42,157 nt of DNA from a virus. The translations under genes were made by a program, and so were the position numbers. A model generated the notes under the pieces. It saw nothing but the letters and a program-made list of their open reading frames with translations, searched no databases and had not been told where the DNA came from. This document shows positions 36,109 through 42,157 of this stretch, piece after piece. Where the stretch lies: positions 1 to 42,157 of the IMG/VR virus record IMGVR_UViG_3300037189_003500; one strand, given 5' to 3'. Within the stretch, counting starts at the first letter, position 1. Each line of letters begins with the position of its first letter.

Positions 36109-36363
36109 TCAGATTTCCTTGTTCAAGTATTCGCGCAGGGCATAGGTCTGGGGTGTGTTCAGGGTCAGTGCGTCTTCGAGCCGTCGGCCTGAGGCAGGCA
36201 GGACTTCTCTGGGGTTCAGCCGGTAGCGACGGAGCAGGGCTTGAAACAGCATCGCTGCGCCTGCCACCTGTTCAGCCGGGGGAACTGCTTGGAGGCCATC
36301 GATGATTCCGAAGGCGACCTGAGCGGCTCGTGGGGCTGACACGGATGTCAGTGCGTCATTCAT
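36109..36363 (-). CDS. First gene of middle operon, unknown (84 aa)
   Basis: This is an 84-residue helical protein rich in Ala and Leu (QVAFGIIDGLQAVPPAEQVAGAAMLFQALL), with a basic middle (RRYRLNPRE) and a final helix ending LNKEI. It is the first gene after the terminator and promoter-like site behind the RNA polymerase gene, so it should be the first middle product. No domain is recognised. Confidence 0.65.
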   Translation of the reverse strand: MNDALTSVSAPRAAQVAFGIIDGLQAVPPAEQVAGAAMLFQALLRRYRLNPREVLPASGRRLEDALTLNTPQTYALREYLNKEI

Positions 36364-36410
36364 TCATGTGTGTCCTTGAAAGTTGTCAGGGGTCTTGGAG
36401 GGGATCGACT

Positions 36411-36436
36411 ACTCTTCTCCACAGGGACGGGGTATA
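36411..36436 (-). promoter_or_regulatory. Candidate phage RNA polymerase promoter for the middle operon
   Basis: All 26 bases equal the leftward site at 1136-1161 (TATACCCCGTCCCTGTGGAG, then AAGAGT on -), and downstream AGTAGTCGATC resembles the bases after the rightward site at 1209-1227. It lies between the terminator behind the RNA polymerase gene and the first middle gene, the position of the first middle promoters in T7. It is unlikely to be chance given length and place; function still needs testing. Confidence 0.65.
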
Positions 36437-36492
36437 GCGGTGGTATTTCGGAGTGCCCACTAACTTAGCCATTCAGGTGCCCAGAAAGCAGA

Positions 36493-36527
36493 AAACCCCC
36501 CGGCTCTCACCGGAGGGTTTCTTTTTT
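36493..36527. terminator. Intrinsic terminator behind the RNA polymerase gene
   Basis: AAACCCCCCGG (36493-36503) pairs with CCGGAGGGTTT (36510-36520), 11 pairs with one G-U and a 6-nt loop. On + it is followed by CTTTTTT, on - by TCTGCTTT. A second imperfect hairpin overlaps the RNA polymerase stop (AACCAT 36564-36569 with ATGGTT 36594-36599, and CCGA with TCGG inside). Together they would stop host polymerase at the end of the early operon, like T7 terminator TE. Confidence 0.85.
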
Positions 36528-36597
36528 GTAGCTCATCTAGTGAGCCACAGGCGTGCTAGACACAACCATGTAACCGACCTTTCTAGTATCGGAATGG

Positions 36598-39240
36598 TTA
36601 GGCGAAGAAGTAAGGCGAGGTGAGAACTGCCTTCAAATTCAAGGTGCCTGAGGCAGGGACTGCCGGGACATCCTTGTGGAACTCTTCAGGCAGCAGGGAG
36701 ATGATCTCAGCGCGGAACTTCTCAAGCAGGTTCTCTTCGTGAAGGGCCACGAACTGCTCGCGAGTCACACGCTGAAGGGTCTCAATGTTGCCCGCATGGG
36801 TTCCATAGGAGTCATGAATCATCGCGAAGGCGTCGACTCCCTCGGCCTTGAGTGCATTGATGGTCATCCTCATGTGGCAGGCGTCCACGCTATGCACGAA
36901 GTTAGGGGCGATCCCGGTGGACTGCTTGCGGGTGTTACGTTCTTCCTTCGAGACTGCAACTGTCATCCTCACAACAGCACCACGAAGGTACAGGTCAAGG
37001 CGCTCCTCTTTCGCATACTCCTGCTGGACACTCATGCCGTCCTTCAGGGTCCACTTCGGCGACACTTCGGCCTTGTTGCAGACCTTGGCGCAGTCCCGCA
37101 GGAAGTCCATCGCTTCGCGGGCAGCACGCACCACCGTACCAGTGCCATCCCAATTCTTCATGGCCAGATAGTTGAATATCTTCTTCGCGCCAAGACCTGA
37201 GTCTCCGATGTACTTCATGACATCTTGAGTCCCGCCGATCTCTGCCCACAGTTGGTCCTGCATACCGCGACGGGTCACACCATAAGGCAGCGTCATGGTG
37301 TTCCGCTTGGTCATCTTGCGGGTGATCCCCTTCGCCAGCCAGAACTTCGCGAACGGAGCTTTCTCTTCGTCCATCAGATCCAGTTCGATTGACCGCGAAA
37401 CTTCCTTTGCCACGAGTGAGTAAATGTCCGACGGGGTATCGCTGGCTTTCAGGTTGACCGCAGCGCCGCCCACCGGGTCACGGAGAATCGCGCTGTAGTG
37501 CTGAAGGCCATTGCAGGAGCCATCCATCCCCACAGCCAGACGAGACTGGAACATTGCTACGTCGTTCCCATCATTAACCCACTGAGTCAGGTCCGCGAAC
37601 TCGAAGCAAAATGCGAGGAACTGGTAGGGTGAGTCAGCGTCCCTCCAGAAGGCATTCGGACGCAGGGGATCGCGGGCGTCCATCAGGATCTCGACTGCGT
37701 GATCTGCCACCCATGCCTTGCGGACCTCGAACGACTTCTTGTCCACTTCACCGTAGGTATTCGCGCCGTGCACAGCCAGCCACAGGTGGCCAAACTCACC
37801 GAGAGGCTTGGCATCTGCAAACTCCAGCAGGGCCTTAGAGAAGTCATTGCCTTGCGGGGTCACAAAACCAGGCAGGGGATAGGCGCGGCCACGGAAGTCC
37901 AGATTGTGCGGATAGTAGATCACTTCATAGCGCGACATCTTGGCGGCGATGTCCCGCTGAGTCATGAAGGACAGGTGAATGGCACAATCAGCGGCGATCT
38001 TCTGATTGATTGCCACGCAGGCTTTCTTCCACTCCACGAACTTGTTCACCTCTTCCTTGGTCCAAGTCTCGCGCTCGCGGTCCATGAACGGGTGGCGGGT
38101 GGGCATATCGAACTTCTCATGGGCAGGTTCGACGGCATTGGCCAGCACACGAGTATTGATGCGCCACCGGGTGTCCTGAAGGGCATTGATAGCCGCATAG
38201 GCATCCGCTGATCCCTTGCTGCGTGCGGTTTTGGTCTGCTTGAAGGACTTCTTTGTGAAGGACTTCTTGAAGGCACCCTTCTGCGTCAGGTAGCCACCAC
38301 CAACCTCACCAGCCCATGGGAAGGGGCGCACCACCATCGGGAAGGTAACCGGGTGCAGGACAGACAGGGTCTCGTGAGCCTGACGAACCCACTCCACGGT
38401 TCCCTGAGTTGGGAGGACGTATGAGAGGGTAACCGTGCGGGCACCCATCTGCTTAATTAGGGTGTTCCGCTGAACCATGCCGGTCTCTTCGATGACGATC
38501 ATCAACAGTTCAAGTCCTACCACCATGCGCTCCGTGTGGGTCCATGAGTACGTTGAGGACGCATCGAAGACCCCGGTGTACTCTCCCTGCTTCCGAAGGA
38601 AGGCCGACTTCACATTGGGATTCTTGCGGCGCTTCGACAGGGTAACGTAACGCTGGTGCATGAGGGGATCGGCCTCTTTCAAGCGTGATTCTAGATCCGT
38701 GTCTTCGATGGCAGTCATCATGCGGTCGATGAGGGTGACATCACGCACACCACCATCGACACAGGCACCCACGCAGGCACGCAGGGCATGAATGGCCAGT
38801 TCATCGGCGTCGAACTGCTGGATGAATTTCACCACGCCCACCCCACGGCCACCCTTGGAGATGTCCGCGTCCATCCATGCCTGAATGCGACCACGGACCG
38901 CCTCGAAACCCCGCTTGACCATCTGGACACCCGGTGTGAGGTCAACCAGATCCCGCTTCTCGACCAGCGCCATATACCGCTTGCGGCTGAACTCCACGGC
39001 GTCCACTTCGAGCTTCAACTCGGCGTCCACCAGATGGCGCGAGCGGTCCCCGTACTGCTCCTCGAAAGGCACGGCCCTCGTAGCGGAAGTGACTGCATTT
39101 GTGACATCCTTATCGGTGGCCGAAAGCTCACCGAAAGCCTTGATTTCAAACGAGAAACCCCCTTCGAGGTCCCCCGTGTTATCCTTCGATACCCCCGAAT
39201 TCAAGGGGTCCGTGCTGATGGCCAATTTGCGATCTTCCAT
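36598..39240 (-). CDS. Single-subunit DNA-directed RNA polymerase, T7 gp1-like
   Basis: This is an 880-residue protein (T7 883). Catalytic parts are clear: GMDGSCNGLQHYSA (equivalent of Asp537), RKMTKRNTMTLPYG (Lys631 and Tyr639), IHDSYGTHAG (Asp812), and the C-terminal Phe-Ala. The specificity loop reads RLDLYLRGAVVRMTV, aligning its Asp with T7 Asn748; T3 also has Asp there, in keeping with the C residues at -10/-11 of the proposed promoter. The start at 39240 has AAAGG upstream; a longer frame would need a GTG with no binding site. The first 50 residues are extra compared with T7. It lies 57 bp after the integrase and is the last early gene. Confidence 0.97.
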   Translation of the reverse strand: MEDRKLAISTDPLNSGVSKDNTGDLEGGFSFEIKAFGELSATDKDVTNAVTSATRAVPFEEQYGDRSRHLVDAELKLEVDAVEFSRKRYMALVEKRDLVDLTPGVQMVKRGFEAVRGRIQAWMDADISKGGRGVGVVKFIQQFDADELAIHALRACVGACVDGGVRDVTLIDRMMTAIEDTDLESRLKEADPLMHQRYVTLSKRRKNPNVKSAFLRKQGEYTGVFDASSTYSWTHTERMVVGLELLMIVIEETGMVQRNTLIKQMGARTVTLSYVLPTQGTVEWVRQAHETLSVLHPVTFPMVVRPFPWAGEVGGGYLTQKGAFKKSFTKKSFKQTKTARSKGSADAYAAINALQDTRWRINTRVLANAVEPAHEKFDMPTRHPFMDRERETWTKEEVNKFVEWKKACVAINQKIAADCAIHLSFMTQRDIAAKMSRYEVIYYPHNLDFRGRAYPLPGFVTPQGNDFSKALLEFADAKPLGEFGHLWLAVHGANTYGEVDKKSFEVRKAWVADHAVEILMDARDPLRPNAFWRDADSPYQFLAFCFEFADLTQWVNDGNDVAMFQSRLAVGMDGSCNGLQHYSAILRDPVGGAAVNLKASDTPSDIYSLVAKEVSRSIELDLMDEEKAPFAKFWLAKGITRKMTKRNTMTLPYGVTRRGMQDQLWAEIGGTQDVMKYIGDSGLGAKKIFNYLAMKNWDGTGTVVRAAREAMDFLRDCAKVCNKAEVSPKWTLKDGMSVQQEYAKEERLDLYLRGAVVRMTVAVSKEERNTRKQSTGIAPNFVHSVDACHMRMTINALKAEGVDAFAMIHDSYGTHAGNIETLQRVTREQFVALHEENLLEKFRAEIISLLPEEFHKDVPAVPASGTLNLKAVLTSPYFFA

Positions 39241-39297
39241 GCTCTGTCTACCTTTCAAGGATGATGTGACTGAACTTGTGACGCTTGTCACGGGTGC

Positions 39298-40389
39298 TTA
39301 CTTGACGCTCTTATTACCGGAAGCGAAAGCCTCCAGTCGATCAACGGCGGTTTTCGCAGCCGATCCGGTTCCTTTTGCATACCGCAGGGTCATCTCAGGC
39401 TTCGAGTGGCCCATCCAATCCATTACGGTCCTAAGATCAGAACCCACCTCGAAAAGGCGGGTGGCCACGGTGTGACGGCCTGAGTGCATGACCACATCAG
39501 TCATGTCCAGCGCCACTCTGGCGACTCCCCAGTCCTTGTCGAACCGCTTCGCCCAATAGTTCGCCCGGTATCCCTCAGGGACCGGAAAGGCTTCTGTGCG
39601 GCCAGCCAGTCGGCGTTCAATTACAGCCATGGCACGGGTGGTCAGCGGAACCACACGAGCCTTGCCGGACTTGCTCCACTCAGCCGGGATCGTCACGGTC
39701 TGGCGTTCAGCCGAGTACATCCTGTCGCTGATGCGGCAGCACTCCATCAGCCGCAGCCCGGTGTCCAGAATGATCATCCATGCGTCCATCAGGTCCGTCT
39801 TTCCGGTCTGCTCAAGGTATGCCAGGAGTTTGGCTTCATCGTCCAGCGACAGGAACCGCTCGCGGGCATTGCCTGCCACCGACATCGGTTTGGGCATCTT
39901 CGGAAGGGACTGGATGATCCCATCACGCTCGGCCTGATCGAGGCACGCCTTGATGACCCACATCCGACTGTTCACGGTGCTGTTGGACAGACCAGAATCG
40001 ACCAGACCACGCTGGATCGTTTCGAGCATATGCCGGTCGACGCGGGCCACAGGAGTGCTGAAGGGCAGATAGCCATCCGTTGCCAACTGCGTCAAATGGG
40101 TACGGGCATTGCGCCGGGTGCTCTCGGCAGCGTCCATCAGCCAGACACCGGCAATGGCACGGTCGAACGCTGTGGCAACGCTGTATGCGGTTTCCTTGGA
40201 CTTCGTGAGACCTGAGTGCGTGCCATCTGCAAGGGCCAGCTTCAGTCTCATCAGAGCCTGCTCGGCCTGCTTAACGTCACTCGTACCGGAAGACTCCCTG
40301 TAGCGTACCCCTTGGTGGCTGATGTCGAGCCAGAGGGTGTCACCCCTGAGCCTGAGTCCTGCCGGTAACTTTTTCTGTTTCATGGTCAC
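39298..40389 (-). CDS. Tyrosine recombinase (phage integrase)
   Basis: This 363-residue protein carries all catalytic residues: Arg in DTGLRLMECCR, Lys in SKSGKARVVPL, His-x-x-Arg in HSGRHTVATRL, His in WMGHSK and the nucleophile Tyr in LRYAKG. The N-terminus resembles an arm-binding domain (LRLRGDTLWLDISHQGVRYRESSGTSD), followed by a core-binding helical domain. It would insert the genome into, and help excise it from, a host attachment site. The GTG start overlaps the regulator stop (GTGA); ATG 40383 is an alternative. Integrases occur in some T7-like cyanophages and pelagiphages. No attP could be recognised. Confidence 0.95.
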   Translation of the reverse strand: MTMKQKKLPAGLRLRGDTLWLDISHQGVRYRESSGTSDVKQAEQALMRLKLALADGTHSGLTKSKETAYSVATAFDRAIAGVWLMDAAESTRRNARTHLTQLATDGYLPFSTPVARVDRHMLETIQRGLVDSGLSNSTVNSRMWVIKACLDQAERDGIIQSLPKMPKPMSVAGNARERFLSLDDEAKLLAYLEQTGKTDLMDAWMIILDTGLRLMECCRISDRMYSAERQTVTIPAEWSKSGKARVVPLTTRAMAVIERRLAGRTEAFPVPEGYRANYWAKRFDKDWGVARVALDMTDVVMHSGRHTVATRLFEVGSDLRTVMDWMGHSKPEMTLRYAKGTGSAAKTAVDRLEAFASGNKSVK

Positions 40390-40733
40390 TTCGCCTTGTC
40401 GATTGCTTCGATTGCTTCAATGAATCGTTTACCTGCCTGCGTCAACTTGATCATCTTCCTTCGCCGGTACTCTGGATCGACCCTACTCTCCACTAGCCGT
40501 GGCCCCGGCGCTGCTATGGTGGCCCCCAGACCTAACTGCTGGATGTTTCGACTGCAGGTACTGTCTGGGATCCCCAATCTGTCCTTGATCATCCCCTGTG
40601 GAACCTCGTTTCCGTTCCGAGTCAACTCGGCTATCAGGTAGAAGGTTCGCTGAACTTCCATTTCCAGATTGTTCCTGCGGAAGGTGGTTGCCCACAGTTG
40701 CGTGATCAGTTGCTGCTTTCGTATTGAGTCCAT
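40386..40733 (-). CDS. Winged-helix regulator, MarR-like
   Basis: This is a 115-residue protein. Helices RTFYLIAELTRNGNEVPQG, then IPDSTCSRNIQQLG (recognition helix) and the wing PEYRRRKMIKLTQAGKRFIEAIEAI match small MarR-type winged-helix proteins. It overlaps the integrase by four bases and precedes RNA polymerase, so it may control entry into lysogeny or early transcription, in the place of a phage repressor or excisionase. No cI-type repressor is seen elsewhere. A TTGACA box lies 63 bp upstream of the ATG on -. Confidence 0.75.
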   Translation of the reverse strand: MDSIRKQQLITQLWATTFRRNNLEMEVQRTFYLIAELTRNGNEVPQGMIKDRLGIPDSTCSRNIQQLGLGATIAAPGPRLVESRVDPEYRRRKMIKLTQAGKRFIEAIEAIDKAK

Positions 40734-40876
40734 CGGTGTAGCCAGAAGTGGTGGTGATGAACACGGATTCTATCTTCCACTACAGGCATGGTGTGTGTCA
40801 ACAATGCGACCAATATTCACTTCGTTGGCACTCTGGAAGGCCCCGGAGGGCCTGCCGCAGGGTCATCGGAGAGTCA
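40734..40876 (-). promoter_or_regulatory. Intergenic region with possible promoter for regulator-integrase-RNA polymerase
   Basis: This is the largest gap inside the early operon. A perfect TTGACA (RC of 40796-40801) lies upstream of the regulator, but no good -10 at 16-18 nt follows (a GATAGAAT lies a few bases too far). AGGCCC-cgga-GGGCCT (40838-40853) forms a GC hairpin without a T-run between the methyltransferase side and the regulator. A regulated promoter here is plausible and not proven. Confidence 0.3.
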
Positions 40877-40975
40877 TCAGAAGGGTGCTGCGGGTCCGGT
40901 GGGTGGCTTCGGCTTTTCCTGCTTTACCGGCCTGTTCATCCTGCCGAAGGGCCATGTAGGGTCTTTCTTGAACAT
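40877..40975 (-). CDS. Very small basic protein (32 aa), tentative
   Basis: This is a 32-residue frame, MFKKDPTWPFGRMNRPVKQE..., rich in Lys and Pro. Its ATG overlaps the stop of the methyltransferase-like gene (TGATG), the linkage used throughout this strand. Composition is low-complexity and no function can be proposed. It may be a real short peptide or a chance frame. Confidence 0.3.
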   Translation of the reverse strand: MFKKDPTWPFGRMNRPVKQEKPKPPTGPAAPF

Positions 40976-41571
40976 CACAGGCCCCCTTCAATCACGGGTG
41001 CCCATTGTGTGGCCATTGCATCGGCGATCCCTTGGAAGGTCTTCGAGCGCTCCTTCCAGCGATCCGGCGACGGTCCCATCTTCCAGATCCGCTGCTCGCG
41101 TCCGGCCACGACATCGGTGGGCACGAGCTTTGGCAGGCCCTTCAGCCACAGGCAGGTGGCTTTCGTCTCCCCATGGCCAAACTGCCACGGCTGGATGATC
41201 TGGTCTGGCTTGCGGTACTGCGTGCTCATGATCCCGACCGGGTTCTCTACGGCCACGAAAGGGACGTGCGCGGTAGCGTGCTCGACCATGGCCATAAAGA
41301 ACGCAATACCGGATGCCTGGCGTCCATCGGCTATCTTTTCAGGGAACCATCGCGCCCCTGATGCGGCCAGATGAGTGCATGGTGGGAAAGCGATGACCGC
41401 GTCCCATTCGTGACGTTTGATCACGGCCACGGCATCGGTGGCGAAGTGATAGAACGAGCCGTCATCGGCAGGCAGAAGGTCGCACGAGTAGGCATCGTGC
41501 CCTAGTTTGCGGAACGCCTCACGAACTGCGCCTGAGTATTCACAGGCAATCAGGATGTCTTTTCTGGCCAC
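40975..41571 (-). CDS. DNA cytosine methyltransferase-like protein
   Basis: This is a 198-residue protein. ILIACEYSGAVREAFRKLGHDAYSCDLLP resembles the cofactor-binding start of phage methyltransferase-like proteins, AFPPCTHLAASGARWF has the catalytic-type Pro-Cys, and VAVENPVGIM resembles motif VI (ENx). The target-recognition part of true C5 methyltransferases is missing, and the length is half the usual. The GTG start, one base after the previous stop, was chosen because conserved sequence begins there; a longer frame to 41697 runs inside the neighbour. As an early gene it might modify phage DNA against restriction. Confidence 0.75.
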   Translation of the reverse strand: MARKDILIACEYSGAVREAFRKLGHDAYSCDLLPADDGSFYHFATDAVAVIKRHEWDAVIAFPPCTHLAASGARWFPEKIADGRQASGIAFFMAMVEHATAHVPFVAVENPVGIMSTQYRKPDQIIQPWQFGHGETKATCLWLKGLPKLVPTDVVAGREQRIWKMGPSPDRWKERSKTFQGIADAMATQWAPVIEGGL

Positions 41572-41572
41572 G

Positions 41573-41782
41573 TTATCGGTCCCCGTAGTGGAATGAATCG
41601 GCGATGCGAAGGTCTTTTGGCTGGTAACGCAGGGTCTGGCCAGCGACATCGACCAATACGGCTGATGGTTCAAGGTGATCGAGCGGCGATTGGCCATGAA
41701 ACAAGGACCCGACGACGCGTCCTAGAATCGGTGTCTGGCCATTCGGTCGGCTGATGCGAACCTGCGTTCCCTTTAAGTACAT
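41573..41782 (-). CDS. Small early protein (69 aa), unknown
   Basis: This 69-residue beta-rich protein begins MYLKGTQVRISRPNGQTPILGRVVGSL and ends SFHYGDR; it reads like a small SH3- or KOW-like barrel. The start at 41782 is set by TACTAGGACC ten bases upstream, a leader sequence shared with several other leftward genes. The longer frame to 41890 overlaps the neighbouring gene. As an early gene it may act on host functions; no match is recognised. Confidence 0.65.
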   Translation of the reverse strand: MYLKGTQVRISRPNGQTPILGRVVGSLFHGQSPLDHLEPSAVLVDVAGQTLRYQPKDLRIADSFHYGDR

Positions 41783-41807
41783 GATGTCGGTCCTAGTATC
41801 GGGATGG

Positions 41808-41963
41808 TCAGGGAGCGGTACTCGAAACCCGCAGGCACAGCATCGGTTGATCGCGGTGAATGCGCTGCGCGACCGCATCAGCCTGAGCACGCGTGGTGCA
41901 GATGGCGAGGAGCGAGTAGCGTCCGCGTCCTAAGTATTCGGAGACGTAATAAGGGTGGTTCAT
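41808..41963 (-). CDS. Small early protein (51 aa), unknown
   Basis: This 51-residue frame begins MNHPYYVSEYLGRGRYSLLAICTTRAQADAVAQRI, a small alpha/beta pattern with no known domain. AAAGGA lies nine bases before the ATG. It is the first supported leftward gene from the right end of the window. The stretch upstream of it (41964-42074) holds a TCCCTGTG match to the promoter core but no clear host promoter. Confidence 0.55.
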   Translation of the reverse strand: MNHPYYVSEYLGRGRYSLLAICTTRAQADAVAQRIHRDQPMLCLRVSSTAP

Positions 41964-42074
41964 GGCGGTCTATCCTTTCAAGGGCCGGTCACAGGGATTG
42001 TGTCCGGTATGGCTTAACTTCGGTCCTAGCAGAGGAACAGTTGAGGAACAAAGTCACGAATGGTCGAAAATAGC

Positions 42075-42113
42075 CGACGAACGGTAGCGACGAGCGGTAG
42101 CGACGAGCGGTAG
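42075..42113. repeat. Three tandem 13-mers at the right end
   Basis: Three adjacent copies of CGACGARCGGTAG lie at 42075-42087, 42088-42100 and 42101-42113; the first has A and the others G at position 7. They precede the terminal AGGATCTTGG array. Such short arrays near genome ends recall the short repeats beside T7 terminal repeats; a role in packaging or terminus maturation is inference. Confidence 0.8.
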
Positions 42114-42133
42114 GTAGCCGAAAAGGACCGCGA

Positions 42134-42157
42134 AGGATCTTGGAGGATCTTGGAGGA
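42134..42157. repeat. Terminal 24-bp direct repeat, right copy
   Basis: Identical to bases 1-24. See the left copy for interpretation. If the window is joined through this repeat, the leftward genes at 873-416 come into line with the leftward early operon at the right end. Confidence 0.7.

Noticed and set aside
36364-36597. Searched for a tRNA-like attP core in the gap behind RNA polymerase and near the integrase
   Set aside because: No tRNA 3'-end pattern was recognised; finding attP needs a comparison with host genomes.
40593-40604. CCCCTGTGGAAC on +, partly matching the promoter motif
   Set aside because: It lies inside the regulator gene, points against early transcription and lacks the T at -8 and the upstream block.
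40748-41374. 208-codon + strand ORF at the right
   Set aside because: It is mostly antisense to the methyltransferase-like gene, rich in Arg, Cys and Ser, and without domain or ribosome binding site.
41990-41997. TCCCTGTG on -, matching eight bases of the promoter core upstream of the first early gene
   Set aside because: Position and direction are right, but the CCCC block and GGAGA start are missing, and short matches also occur inside genes (for example near 17172), so it is not called.

Overview
The window looks like the complete or nearly complete genome of a T7-like podovirus (Autographiviridae sensu lato). It carries a single-subunit RNA polymerase, a T7-type replication set (DNA polymerase, primase-helicase, 5'-3' exonuclease, endonuclease I, single-strand binding protein) and a T7-type virion set in T7 order (portal, scaffold, capsid, tail tubular A and B, three ejection proteins, tail fibre, small and large terminase). 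A GH24 lysozyme and an Rz/Rz1-like spanin pair with a lipobox point to a Gram-negative host. The host genus cannot be read from the sequence. The DNA is moderately GC-rich, with an AT-rich patch near 880-1080.

Layout differs from classic T7, where all genes run one way. Late (structural) genes run rightwards on + from about 1.1 to 23.25 kb. Early and replication genes run leftwards on - from about 42.0 down to 23.2 kb, and two small - strand genes lie at 0.4-0.9 kb. The two arms converge at a bidirectional terminator (23557-23603). A short motif resembling T3/T7-class promoters occurs three times: a divergent pair at 1136-1161 (-) and 1209-1227 (+), and one - copy at 36411-36436, directly after the RNA polymerase gene and a strong terminator. 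This suggests a simple circuit. The early operon (small early genes, methyltransferase-like protein, winged-helix regulator, integrase, RNA polymerase) stops at the terminator, and the new polymerase then fires the middle operon on - and the late operon on +. The leftward promoter next to the AT-rich patch is arranged like the T7 primary origin.

Two genes are interrupted by group I introns with in-frame exon joins: the major capsid gene (intron 5591-6261) and the DNA polymerase gene (intron 28732-29384, splitting the codon of the Tyr equivalent to T7 Tyr526). Each intron carries an endonuclease-VII-like HNH gene. The one in the polymerase intron is frameshifted at a run of five C (five G on the coding strand). 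The introns share a 24-nt core block but carry their ORFs in different loops.

Other distinctive points: a complete tyrosine integrase in the same early operon as the RNA polymerase (a temperate or once-temperate lifestyle); a class II (B12-dependent) ribonucleotide reductase at the end of the middle operon; a 1704-residue ejection protein that begins with a GH73 glucosaminidase domain and carries an internal HExxH zincin-like segment; a second small HExxH protein behind the tail fibre; an S74 self-cleaving chaperone on the tail fibre; and several genes of 28-57 codons linked by ATGA overlaps. The window ends share 24 identical bases and sit among short tandem repeats, resembling the repeat arrays around T7 terminal repeats. 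No tRNA gene, DNA ligase or CRISPR array was seen.
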